The notes below the pieces were generated by a model that saw only the letters and a list, made by a program, of their open reading frames with translations, searched no databases and was not told the origin of the DNA. A stretch of 22,959 nucleotides of DNA from JBBAEA01 sp041656175 (GTDB taxonomy: Bacteria; Myxococcota_A; Bradymonadia; UBA4248): positions 1 to 22,959 of the forward strand of contig JBBAEA010000046.1 of assembly GCA_041656175.1 (NCBI GenBank), read 5' to 3'. Of this stretch, positions 1 to 7,266 are shown one piece after another. The first letter of the stretch is position 1. Each line of letters opens with the position of its first letter. The position numbers and the translations under genes were made by a program.

Positions 1-222
1 CGCGGCTGAGGCCGCGCGCGAAGCGGCCACAGCCTGGACGGCTGTGGCACTAAGAAAGCACTCTTTTAAGCACTTTTCAAATAAAATGTCATTCTATCTC
101 TACTTTGCCTTATATTATTAGCATTTTTAGCTTATATTTCTCTACAAAATGTCTCATTTTGTTTAAAACTGTATCGGATTTGTAAAATTAAATTCACTAT
201 TTCTAGCCGTGCAAAGGTCTCA
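1..222 (-). mobile_element. IS-like element end (left copy), body outside window
   Basis: This segment is the reverse complement of 22720-22941 with no net gap and only scattered mismatches. The element's outer terminus is at about 216-222 (minus-strand TGAGACC, continuing CCTTTGCACGGCTAG), so the element body runs leftward out of the window. Inside it are two GC-rich hairpins: CGCGGC/GCCGCG at 1-16, and GCCACAGCC/GGCTGTGGC at 26-48 with a 5-nt loop. The rest is AT-rich. No transposase is visible within the window. A sharp shared terminus plus long identity suggests an insertion sequence or similar multicopy element; I cannot assign the family. Confidence 0.6.
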
Positions 223-264
223 TTATGTTGTTGATTTGAGAATAAAAGATTTCCGTAATGATGA

Positions 265-398
265 GGCTCCAGACCCCGCTAAGGGCTATCGCCCTTAAAA
301 CCCTACATCTCTGCAACGCATTGATTTTATTGACTTTATTTTGAACATCCGCTTAACTTTCATTGTTTTAATCAAGGGTCAGCTTTGAAACCTGCCCC
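265..398 (+). repeat. Dispersed intergenic repeat family B, copy B1
   Basis: This copy contains the hairpin AAGGGCtatcGCCCTT (about 280-296), then GCATTGATTTTATTGACTTT and TTTGAA, and ends with ATCAAGGGTCAGCTTTGAAA and CCTGCCCC. The same blocks appear in reverse orientation at 12413-12535 and in part at 1757-1857, 15859-15948, 18888-19000 and 22583-22700. The 3' end of the repeat contains the TTG at 385 that would be the longest possible hutI start, so that start is probably an artefact. With the IS end, it fills the gene-free stretch before hutI. Confidence 0.75.
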
Positions 399-438
399 TA
401 CTGATTTGGCAATTTTCACATTGTTCAGGGCTTCCCTA

Positions 439-1755
439 ATGCTAAACGATATGACGAATACGGATTACACCAGTTATAACCACGTAGTTCTCGCCGATAC
501 CCTACTGTGCATGACAGGATGGGAAGAAAAAATGGCGTATGATGAGGCCAAGAAAACGAATCAACTCAAAACGCGTGATGAACAGATCTTGGGGATTAAG
601 CGTAATTGCGCGTTATTGATCGAGGATGGTTACATCACTTATATAGGCGAAGCCACGCAGCTCCCTCAACGCGCAAAATCCCTTAAAAGCATACACGTCA
701 AAACGCTGATGCCCTCGTGGATCGAGTGCCACACGCACGCCATCTTTGCCGGGCAACGCGCCGGCGAGTTTCTGCTTAAGAACGCTGGGCTATCCTATGG
801 CGAAATTGCAAAAGCGGGTGGCGGCATACGCAGTAGTGTAGAAAGTACAAGAAACGCCAGTGATTCCGAGCTTCAAGATCTTTTAGTGCAACGTTTATCG
901 AATTTTGTTCGACAAGGCATTGGCTGCATCGAAGTAAAGTCTGGTTATGGCTTAAGTACTCGTGAAGAGCTACGCATGCTAGAAATTATCCAATCGGCAA
1001 GCGCTTCCTTACAAGAGCGACATGCTAGCCCTACTGAGGTGGTGGCAACGTTTTTGGGTGCCCATAGTCTTTCTCCCGAATTTTTGAGCATGTCGGAGTA
1101 CTGCGAGCATATCGTCGATGAGATGCTCCCCAAAGTAGCAGCGCAAGGTATAGCGAAGTGCTGCGATGTTTTTTGCGAGCAAGGCGCCTTCAGTCTTGAG
1201 CAAGCGACTAAAATTTGGGAGCGTGCCAAGTCGTTAGGTATGGATATTCGTGCTCACGCTGAGCAGTTTAGCCGTAGCGGCGCAACACTGCGTTGCGCTG
1301 AACTTGGTGGTTTAACAGCGGATCACCTTGATGAACTCAGAAGCGAAGATATCGCTAAACTCAGAGATAGTCACAGCAAGCTCGTGTGCGTGGTCTTTCC
1401 CTTAGTCGCTGTTTACATGGATACTCCAAAGCGCCCGCCTGTTCGTGCCATTATCGACGCAGGACTAAACTTTGCGATTTCGACGAATTTTAATCCTGGC
1501 ACTTGTCCTGCTTCCGATTTAGGCTTAGCGGCAAGTTTGGCTTGTACGCTTTTTGGCTGTACGCCGGCGGAAGCTTTGTTTGGGGTAACGCGGGGAGCAG
1601 CCTTAGCGCTGGCTAAACACGATGATGGGAAGATACACGTTGGTGCAAAGGCAAATTTGCTTGGCCTTAACGATGAGTATGCCAATATCTTATATTATTT
1701 TGGCAAAAAAGAGATCACCTATTTTGCGCTTAAAGGCGTGCTTCTTCGTTCGTAA
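439..1755 (+). CDS. hutI: Imidazolonepropionase (HutI), with metal-ligand Asp replaced by Asn
   Basis: Cytoplasmic amidohydrolase-superfamily enzyme that opens the ring of 4-imidazolone-5-propanoate in histidine degradation. Visible family motifs (numbered from the ATG at 439, 438 aa) are ECHTHAIFAGQRAGEF with metal-type His98/His100, GGGIRSSVESTR, EVKSGYGLS, LGAHSLSPEF (His210) and IRAHAEQFS (His273). The usual TD-x-NPG signature near the C-terminus reads STNFNPGTCP, so the expected metal-binding Asp is Asn350. The ATG at 439 has AGGG eight bases upstream. The longer TTG start at 385 lies inside repeat B1. Residues about 25-55 form an extra hydrophilic stretch near the N-terminus. No hutH, hutU or hutG is in the window. 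The family assignment is firm; full activity is uncertain because of the Asn. Confidence 0.9.
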   Translation: MLNDMTNTDYTSYNHVVLADTLLCMTGWEEKMAYDEAKKTNQLKTRDEQILGIKRNCALLIEDGYITYIGEATQLPQRAKSLKSIHVKTLMPSWIECHTHAIFAGQRAGEFLLKNAGLSYGEIAKAGGGIRSSVESTRNASDSELQDLLVQRLSNFVRQGIGCIEVKSGYGLSTREELRMLEIIQSASASLQERHASPTEVVATFLGAHSLSPEFLSMSEYCEHIVDEMLPKVAAQGIAKCCDVFCEQGAFSLEQATKIWERAKSLGMDIRAHAEQFSRSGATLRCAELGGLTADHLDELRSEDIAKLRDSHSKLVCVVFPLVAVYMDTPKRPPVRAIIDAGLNFAISTNFNPGTCPASDLGLAASLACTLFGCTPAEALFGVTRGAALALAKHDDGKIHVGAKANLLGLNDEYANILYYFGKKEITYFALKGVLLRS

Positions 1756-1756
1756 A

Positions 1757-1857
1757 CCAAGGAAAGGCTGGCGAGCGTTTAAAATAAAGTTAATTAAATC
1801 AACGCACTACGAAGAAGAACGGAGCTAAGGGCGATAGCGCTTGGCGGAGCGCGGGGC
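1757..1857 (-). repeat. Dispersed intergenic repeat family B, copy B3 (reverse)
   Basis: Read on the minus strand it gives GCGCTATCGCCCTTAG, then GTGCGTTGATTTAATTAACT, TTATTTTAAAC and GCTCGCC, matching the core of the other family B copies. It fills the gap between hutI and the next lipoprotein gene. The first start codon of the downstream reading frame (TTG at 1841) lies inside it. Confidence 0.65.
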
Positions 1858-1879
1858 GTTAGTATTACGGGTTTTAGCC

Positions 1880-2533
1880 ATGATAAAGTACAAGGCAGAT
1901 TTTAATGAAATACAGAGGACACAGTTTAGCCCTACAAAGCTCTGTCTCTATCTTATTTTTGTGTTCGCTCTTATCGTTGTAGTTTCCTGCGCAGAGGAAA
2001 AGGCAAGTTTTCGGCTCTCAAACGCAGATACCGCGTCAAGCGCCGACATCGCCTGTGCCATTAAGCAATTTCCCTTAGAACCCACCCACTTTGTTGCATC
2101 AAAACAAAACGGCGTTGGCATGATCCGCTTTTATGACCAAATCCACGATCGTTACCACTCTAATGGAGTACTCATCACACTTTCGCTAGAAGATGCCAAT
2201 ACTGGGCAAAGTTGTAGCGCCTTAGACGCTATTGTGGGGCAGGATTTAGAGACTGCGCCCTTGGCTTGCGTTCAAGTGCAAGTAATCCTAGGAAAATGCA
2301 AAGGTGTTGCGCTAAACTTGCATATGCTAGGGAGCATACAATTTAGCTCTTTAAACTTTTCGCGTTCCAAGCGCATCAACGCCAGCTTAGCCGGTGAACT
2401 TTATCACGTACAATTTTTAGGCACGAACAAAGAGGAGAAAAAGCTCACAAAGATAGGCGCTCTCGAGGGTGAGTTTGATTTTGAAGTACAATCTGGTAGT
2501 CAATATCAGATATTTGATCGCCCCTACCAATAA
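1880..2533 (+). CDS. Orphan lipoprotein of unknown function
   Basis: I do not recognise the family. From the ATG at 1880 the product is 217 aa, with a polar N-terminus, a hydrophobic stretch at residues 23-35 and a lipobox VVSC with Cys37. It is therefore probably an exported, lipid-anchored envelope protein. The mature part has several cysteines (near SADIACAI, GQSCSALD, LACVQVQ and GKCKG) that may pair. It ends in a beta-strand-rich stretch (ASLAGELYHVQF, LEGEFDFEV) of the kind seen in many beta-sandwich lipoproteins of myxobacteria-like organisms. The longer start at 1841 lies in repeat B3, and the signal peptide begins after 1880. The ribosome-binding site is weak. It follows hutI by 124 bases but is separated by a repeat, so co-transcription is uncertain. 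Confidence 0.75.
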   Translation: MIKYKADFNEIQRTQFSPTKLCLYLIFVFALIVVVSCAEEKASFRLSNADTASSADIACAIKQFPLEPTHFVASKQNGVGMIRFYDQIHDRYHSNGVLITLSLEDANTGQSCSALDAIVGQDLETAPLACVQVQVILGKCKGVALNLHMLGSIQFSSLNFSRSKRINASLAGELYHVQFLGTNKEEKKLTKIGALEGEFDFEVQSGSQYQIFDRPYQ

Positions 2534-2548
2534 TAGCTCAGTAGGGGC
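2520..2548. terminator. Hairpin between convergent genes
   Basis: GCCCCTAC (2520-2527) and GTAGGGGC (2541-2548) form a perfect 8-bp stem with a 13-nt loop. It spans the stop codon of the lipoprotein gene and sits 17 bases from the stop of the convergent RRM gene. No clear T-run follows on either strand, so it may be a bidirectional terminator or just a transcript-end stem. Confidence 0.45.
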
Positions 2549-2565
2549 ATTCTCATCGTTGTTAA

Positions 2566-3018
2566 CTAGGACCAGTTATCGTCATCATAGCGATCGCGGT
2601 TTTTGCGTCGTCCACCACCGCGGCGACTATCAGCGCGACTTGCACCGCCGTCATCGTAGTAATTGCCACCACGCGGCGCTGAATCATGGTAGTTTGAAGT
2701 ATCGGCGCCACCATAGTTATCATTTCGTGGACCACGACGACGTCCACCGCCGCCACCTCGTCCCGCCTTAGGGCCATCATCTGCGGTGTCTACACGAATA
2801 TTGCGTCCATCAATAGCCTGCCCTTGCATCTCTTCAGCTGCGCGTTTCGCGCTCTCTTCGTCTGCAAAACTCACAAAGCCAAAGCCACGCGATCTCCCAG
2901 TCTCTCTATCCTTCACAACTTTGCAATCGGTCAGTTCGCCAAACGCGGCAAATACTTCACGTAATTTCTCGTCTGTTGTGGCCCATGCTAAACCACCAAC
3001 AAAAAGCTTCTTCGACAT
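2566..3018 (-). CDS. RRM-type RNA-binding protein with RGG-like tail
   Basis: Small cytoplasmic RNA-binding protein (150 aa). The RRM occupies about residues 3-80, with RNP2 (KLFVGGL) and RNP1 (RGFGFVSF) both intact. A low-complexity tail of about 65 residues follows, rich in Gly, Arg, Asp, Asn and Tyr (AGRGGGGGRRRGPR, RRGGGRRKNRDRYDDD). This matches the glycine-rich RRM proteins of cyanobacteria and deltaproteobacteria, often linked to cold or RNA metabolism; the role here is inferred. The start is the ATG at 3018, preceded by GAGGAG ten bases upstream. Extending the frame to 3174 adds 52 residues with no RRM-like character, which is probably untranslated leader. The leader contains GGGCATAATACCC, a possible -10 region or operator. 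The gene converges on the lipoprotein gene. Confidence 0.92.
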   Translation of the reverse strand: MSKKLFVGGLAWATTDEKLREVFAAFGELTDCKVVKDRETGRSRGFGFVSFADEESAKRAAEEMQGQAIDGRNIRVDTADDGPKAGRGGGGGRRRGPRNDNYGGADTSNYHDSAPRGGNYYDDGGASRADSRRGGGRRKNRDRYDDDNWS

Positions 3019-3248
3019 GGAAAGTTTTCTCCTCAAACTGCGGGTATTATGCCCAAAATACAAATATCTGACCGATAAACATGGCCCTTGTAAGAGCTTA
3101 TTAATATCGACGCAAAAAGCTCCCATCTGTTTGTAACGGATTTTGCGCATAAATACAACAATCGAGGAATACAAAGATAATAAAACTTCCAGAGCTTCAA
3201 GCTCGTCGTATTTAGCTCATTTTATGAGATAATGAGGGGGTGATGGGC

Positions 3249-4199
3249 TTATTTCACCTCATTTTCGCGTATTTTTTTCATTTCAGCTTGCGATGCCGCA
3301 CAGCGAAAGCCGAAGTGGTGATACGGATTGTTTGAGGGAACGTGTGAGCGTCGGTGTACGCTCGTCGCGTGTTCGGCGGGCCAATACCACGAACCACCGC
3401 GAACCAGTTTATAGCGATGTCCTTCGCATTTTTCGGCAGCTTTGCAAGGCCCTTTTGGGTTATCGCCCATGCAATCCTCGCCGCAACTCTCGTAGCTATC
3501 AGAGTACCAGTCCGCAACCCACTCCTCGGCATTCCCAATCATATCACAAAGCCCATAGCGCGACGCTGGCCTTGAGCAGACCTCAAGCACTCGCCCTTTT
3601 TCGGGTGAGTTCCCGCGTTTTTTCATGCCACATGATCTTCCCTGCTTATCCATAATTACCGAGTTCTCGCAGTCTGCTGGCTGCGAACCCCAAGGGTATA
3701 GATCTCCATCGCTACCCCGTGCAGCCTTCTCCCACTCAGCTTCTGTGGGGAGGTGCTTGCCTTGTACTTTGCAGTAATTGCTTGCGTCATACCAACTAAT
3801 TCCCGTAATAGGCTGCTTATCGCGGCTAAAATCGTAATACTTTGGTCCTGCTTTTTCGCATTTTTTAGCCGCTACACAGGCTTTAAAATCTTTAACCGTC
3901 ACTTCTGTCTTATCCATGTAGAAGGTGTCCAGCCAAATTTTAGCCTCATTCTTGGTGTTGTTCTGCTTTTTTTTATTATAACTTGGTTGTTTACAAGTAT
4001 TGTGATTATCTTCGTTTGAACCTCGAATAAAGTAGCCGCCTGCAATACACGCCATCTCTGCGCTAGCTTCTAGGCAATCCTCAGCGACGCGTTCAATCGC
4101 TTCGATGGCGTCATCCTGCGCAAACGCGTGCACGGCAAAGCTTTGGGGCACGAGTAAGCAGAGGCCAAATAAAACTGTTTTGATCCATAGTATTTGCAT
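3249..4199 (-). CDS. Secreted SUMF1/formylglycine-generating-enzyme-domain protein
   Basis: 316 aa with a signal peptide (residues 1-27, cleavage after AFA) and a SUMF1/FGE-sulfatase domain at about 54-301. Motifs seen are CIAGGYFIRGS, DKTEVTVKDFKACV, GISWYDASNYC, GKHLPTEAEWEKAARG, YPWG, MIGNAEEWVADWY, RGGSWYW and HHFGFRCAAS. True FGEs use a Cys pair just after the RGGS motif; here that stretch reads SWYWPAEHATSVHRR with no cysteine. It is therefore probably not an active sulfatase-maturing oxidase. Domains of this type in related bacteria are often periplasmic or surface accessory proteins. It has many other cysteines, which fits an oxidised compartment. The start is the ATG at 4199 (AAGGA about 13 bases upstream, weak). 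The longer GTG start at 4238 lies in the ompA terminator. It lies downstream of the OmpA-family gene, separated by that terminator. Confidence 0.88.
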   Translation of the reverse strand: MQILWIKTVLFGLCLLVPQSFAVHAFAQDDAIEAIERVAEDCLEASAEMACIAGGYFIRGSNEDNHNTCKQPSYNKKKQNNTKNEAKIWLDTFYMDKTEVTVKDFKACVAAKKCEKAGPKYYDFSRDKQPITGISWYDASNYCKVQGKHLPTEAEWEKAARGSDGDLYPWGSQPADCENSVIMDKQGRSCGMKKRGNSPEKGRVLEVCSRPASRYGLCDMIGNAEEWVADWYSDSYESCGEDCMGDNPKGPCKAAEKCEGHRYKLVRGGSWYWPAEHATSVHRRSHVPSNNPYHHFGFRCAASQAEMKKIRENEVK

Positions 4200-4220
4200 A
4201 AGATTTTTAGCTATCCTTTT

Positions 4221-4257
4221 ATAAAAAAGGCTCAACACGCACTGCGCATTGAGCCTT
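4221..4257 (-). terminator. Rho-independent terminator of the OmpA-family gene
   Basis: On the minus strand AAGGCTCAA (4257-4249) pairs perfectly with TTGAGCCTT (4235-4227) around a 13-nt loop and runs straight into TTTTTTAT. It is 26 bases past the stop of the OmpA-family gene and just upstream of the SUMF1-domain gene, which shows that the longer GTG start of that gene is not real. Confidence 0.85.
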
Positions 4258-4283
4258 GGGACTACTCAAAGTATCGCTGTAGA

Positions 4284-6677
4284 TTATTTACCAGTGACAA
4301 CTTCCTTTCCAGCTTTTGCAGCGGCTTCGGCTGCCTTTGCCCTTGCTTCCGCTTCAGCTCTGGCCTTATCTGCGGCGGCTTTAGCCTTAGCTTCAGCTTC
4401 GGCTTTGGCTTTTTCCGCGGCGGCTTTAGCCTTAGCTTCAGCTTCGGCTTTGGCTTTTTCCGCGGCGGCTTTAGCAGCGTCTACCTCTGTTTTTGCCTTA
4501 TCGGCTTCGGCTTTTGCTTTATCAGCGGCAGCTTTGGCTTTGGCATCGGCTTCGGCTTTTGCTTTATCAGCGGCAGCTTTGGCTTTGGCGTCGGCATCGG
4601 CTTTTGCTTTATCAGCAGCAGCTTTGGCTTTGGCGTCGGCATCGGCTTTTGCTTTATCAGCGGCTTTGGCTTTGGCATCGGCCGCGGCTTTAGCTTTATC
4701 GGCGGCAGCTTTGGCCTTGGCATCAGCTTTGGCCTTGGCATCAGCTTTGGCCTTGGCATCAGCTTTAGCCTTGGCATCAGCTTCGGCTTTAGCTTTAGCG
4801 TCGGCCGCGGCTTTGGCCTTATCGGCTTCGGCTTTGGCTTTGGCGTCTGTGGTGGTGCTAGTCGTTGTTGTCGTTGTTGTGGGTTTTGGTTGTCCACTAA
4901 CTTCGATCACGGTCTTGGTGATATCTTGGCCAAGAATAATGAACTCAACACGTCGGTTCGTTGCAGCGGCTTCGGGTGTTTCCTTCTTCTGCCCAGCGGG
5001 TAGAGGAATAATCGGTTTTTCCATTCCGTAGCCCTTGTAGATCAAGCGATCCTTATCGACGCCTAACTTAATGAGTCGATCGTGGACTGCTTTAGCGCGA
5101 TTGTTGCTGAGCTTCAAGTTAGATTTTGCCTTACCCGAAAGGTCGGTGTGGCCCTGGATCTCAACTTTCGTGATTTGTGGGTTGTCCTTGAGTACTTGAG
5201 CGATTTCTTCCAGCAAGCTGTCGGATTTTTTCTCAATGATAGCCTTGTTAAGCGCGAAGAAGATCTTCTCGTTGATTTGGATCCTATCGGATGTCACAAC
5301 AACTCGTCGCGTTATGCAGCCCTTGTTGTCATCGCCCTTCTCGTTGGGGCACTCATCAATTCCCTTGCAGTCGGGGAATTGTTTTTGCAGATTATTCTGG
5401 AATACCCAAGCATCGCAATACCCGTCGCCATCAGCGTCTGGATTCAAGCATCCACCATAATTTGCATTCCCTGCGGTATCTGGGCAATAGTCTTTTCCGC
5501 TGCAAATGTGTTTGTACTTATCTCCTAAGCCCTTCTCCTCTACCCATGGATCGCAGATGCCATCACCATCGTTATCGGGATCAGCGCAACCGTCATCATC
5601 TTTGTAGCCATCAAAGTCCTCGGCTTCGTCTGCACAGCTATCGCGTCCCTTGCAAACGTCGGCATACTTCTCGCTTAAGCCTTGATCCGCAACCCACGCG
5701 TCACAAATGCCATCGCCATCGTTATCGGGATCTGGACAACCATCTTCATCCTCAAACCCGTCCTTATCTTCAGCATCCGACGGACACTTATCGATGCCTA
5801 CGCAACGATCGGCAAACTTCTCGCTCAACCCTGCCTCAGCAACCCACGGATCGCAGATGCCATCGCCGTCGGAATCAACCGCGGGACAGCCATCAAGATC
5901 GGCTGTACCAGCAACGGTGGGGCACTCGTCGATATCGTCCAACACGCCATCGCCATCTTCATCGCCAACAACGTGTTTTGGCGACGGATAGCTACCAAAT
6001 CTAAAACCAGCGGCTACATAAGGACCTGCATGCAATAGTTTGTTTTTCTTAACTTCGTAATCCATGTAACGCGTTGAGCCATCCCAAGCAGCCCCATCAG
6101 CGTCATTACCAAAGCTCTTAAAGAGGTTGAAGCCTAAGCGCAAATACAGCGCCACGAAGCTAGCAGGATAAAGTCGCGCTTCGACAAAGGGACGCACGGT
6201 TAAACCATGTCCCTTAGCGTCGCCTGCTTCTTTGTTATCAATGGTATAGCCACCATAACCCAAGCCCAAACCTACGGCGAACTCATAAAATGAGCGGCGT
6301 ACGCTAAATGCTGGCTCAAGACCACCATAGAAGTGATTAAAACCGCTGTTTTTCAAGTACAACGACTCCCAACCACCAAAGGCCGCGAGACGTAAACCCT
6401 CAATCGGTGTATACTCAACATACAGCTCATGGCTAGCACTAAAATTCGCATCAAACCAATATAACTTATTGGGTTTGAGCAAATAATCGTTCCAGTTCGC
6501 CATGTTCGTAAAGGTCATACCATATTGCAGACCAACACCCCATGATGGAATAAACTTGTAACTGCCGTGCGCGCTCTTTTTTGTCTCTTTCGTCTCAGCT
6601 GTATCCTGAGCCATCGCGTTCGTCGCAAACAGAGCTACCGCTGCAGTTACCAACAAAAATCTAAGTCTTTTTCCCAT
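4284..6677 (-). CDS. OmpA-family outer-membrane protein with TSP3 repeats and TolA-like Ala/Lys tail
   Basis: 797 aa outer-membrane protein, probably linking the outer membrane to peptidoglycan. Signal peptide 1-23 (cleavage after AMA), beta-barrel-like region about 24-235, and Asp-rich TSP3 calcium repeats about 238-455. The OmpA peptidoglycan-binding domain is at about 469-581, with GHTDLSGKAKSNLKLSNNRA (Asp512, Arg527 of the classic motif). A Thr-rich linker follows at 600-610, then a 187-residue Ala/Lys/Glu/Asp tail (611-797) that should form a long periplasmic helix like TolA domain II. The ATG at 6677 has AGGGAAGGAT directly upstream; a longer start at 6740 would add a non-signal leader. 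Repeats 2-5 carry a WV..GL..KYA..C insertion (see findings). A tail after the OmpA domain is unusual. It ends at a strong terminator. Confidence 0.93.
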   Translation of the reverse strand: MGKRLRFLLVTAAVALFATNAMAQDTAETKETKKSAHGSYKFIPSWGVGLQYGMTFTNMANWNDYLLKPNKLYWFDANFSASHELYVEYTPIEGLRLAAFGGWESLYLKNSGFNHFYGGLEPAFSVRRSFYEFAVGLGLGYGGYTIDNKEAGDAKGHGLTVRPFVEARLYPASFVALYLRLGFNLFKSFGNDADGAAWDGSTRYMDYEVKKNKLLHAGPYVAAGFRFGSYPSPKHVVGDEDGDGVLDDIDECPTVAGTADLDGCPAVDSDGDGICDPWVAEAGLSEKFADRCVGIDKCPSDAEDKDGFEDEDGCPDPDNDGDGICDAWVADQGLSEKYADVCKGRDSCADEAEDFDGYKDDDGCADPDNDGDGICDPWVEEKGLGDKYKHICSGKDYCPDTAGNANYGGCLNPDADGDGYCDAWVFQNNLQKQFPDCKGIDECPNEKGDDNKGCITRRVVVTSDRIQINEKIFFALNKAIIEKKSDSLLEEIAQVLKDNPQITKVEIQGHTDLSGKAKSNLKLSNNRAKAVHDRLIKLGVDKDRLIYKGYGMEKPIIPLPAGQKKETPEAAATNRRVEFIILGQDITKTVIEVSGQPKPTTTTTTTSTTTDAKAKAEADKAKAAADAKAKAEADAKAKADAKAKADAKAKADAKAKAAADKAKAAADAKAKAADKAKADADAKAKAAADKAKADADAKAKAAADKAKAEADAKAKAAADKAKAEADKAKTEVDAAKAAAEKAKAEAEAKAKAAAEKAKAEAEAKAKAAADKARAEAEARAKAAEAAAKAGKEVVTGK
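4290..4850 (-). repeat. Nested tandem repeats encoding the Ala/Lys tail
   Basis: Coding tandem repeats in the 3' part of the OmpA-family gene. A 45-bp unit (15 residues, ADKAKAEADAKAKAA type) recurs about 3-4 times from 4500 to 4670, and a slightly different 45-bp unit recurs twice at about 4373-4462. An 18-bp unit encoding ADAKAK recurs about four times at 4710-4782. Units differ by few bases, so copy number could change by slippage or recombination. All units are multiples of 3, so the frame is kept. Confidence 0.9.
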
Positions 6678-6746
6678 ATCCTTCCCTAAACATTTGTCCT
6701 TCTGGACGTCACAAGACAGAAGCAAGCCAAAGCCAGCCAACTTTTC

Positions 6747-6800
6747 AGAAACTTCAAAAACACCCCGCGTATAACAATACCCCCATCATATAAAAACGCA
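6747..6800 (-). promoter_or_regulatory. Possible sigma70-like promoter of the OmpA-family gene
   Basis: On the minus strand upstream of the ATG at 6677 there is TTGCGT, a 16-nt spacer, then TATTGT, with a second TATACG box just downstream. Matches to TTGACA/TATAAT are moderate (3/6 and 4/6). It leaves a leader of roughly 80-100 nt. Upstream is the imperfect dyad GATGG-9-CCATC (about 6804-6822). Confidence 0.3.
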
Positions 6801-6922
6801 AGCGATGGACGATCATACCATCACAATTCATGGTGTATTGCAAGAGAGCTAAAATTGCAAGGCATTGAAAAACCACATCACAAAGAAAAAAATATTCCTG
6901 TGCTCTTCCCCCCCCTACCCTA

Positions 6923-7100
6923 GGGCAAGCACAAAATCTTATATTTGGCTGTTTTTAAGTTTTTATTTTTGTGGGGGAAGTCTCCCCCTACGTGTCAACC
7001 CCACGCTTTGCGCGGGTTTGCCACTACCCCCTCCGCGGGGACACCCCGCGACGCCCCGTCCAGTTTTGGCGAAACAATACTTTGCGCACGCCCTAGGAAC
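6923..7100 (+). repeat. Dispersed intergenic repeat family A, copy A1
   Basis: Shares long near-identical blocks with 12202-12396 and 21410-21555 in the same orientation: GGCTGTTTTTAAGTTTTT, GTGGGGGAAG, CTACGTGTCAACCCC, ACTACCCCCTCCGCGGGG, ACACCCCGCGACGCCCCG, TTTTGGCGAAAC and CTTTGCG. The core CGCGGGG-ACA-CCCCGCG (7034-7050) is a perfect 7-bp hairpin, with a second weaker GC dyad at about 7000-7016. Downstream at 7165-7180 is GGAAACCCTGATTAAT, a block also seen next to other repeats. It fills most of the 589-base gap between the OmpA-family gene and the M20 gene; no other gene is visible there. Confidence 0.85.
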
Positions 7101-7266
7101 TTACCCCCGCGTCGATGGCTAAAGCCCCCCTACACTCCGTAGCGATGTTTATACCTATTTTTACGGAAACCCTGATTAATGCAAAAAGCTTCAAAACGTG
7201 GCTGGCGCTAATCTATTTTGCTAAACCCTAGCTACAGCCAGCACCCCGTGTTTGTAACAAATTGCG

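Noticed and set aside
385..438. TTG start extending hutI by 18 residues
   Set aside because: The TTG and following bases belong to dispersed repeat B1, also found at 12413-12535 away from any hut gene; the ATG at 439 has a better ribosome-binding site.
4500..4780. Regular 45-bp and 18-bp repeats as a possible CRISPR array
   Set aside because: Repeats are head-to-tail without unique spacers, in frame within a coding sequence, and no cas gene is near.
4194..5031. Long plus-strand frames over the OmpA tail (Ala/Ser/Leu- or Phe/Gly-rich)
   Set aside because: They are antisense shadows of the repeated Ala/Lys codons; the minus-strand frame has the signal peptide, domains, ribosome-binding site and terminator.
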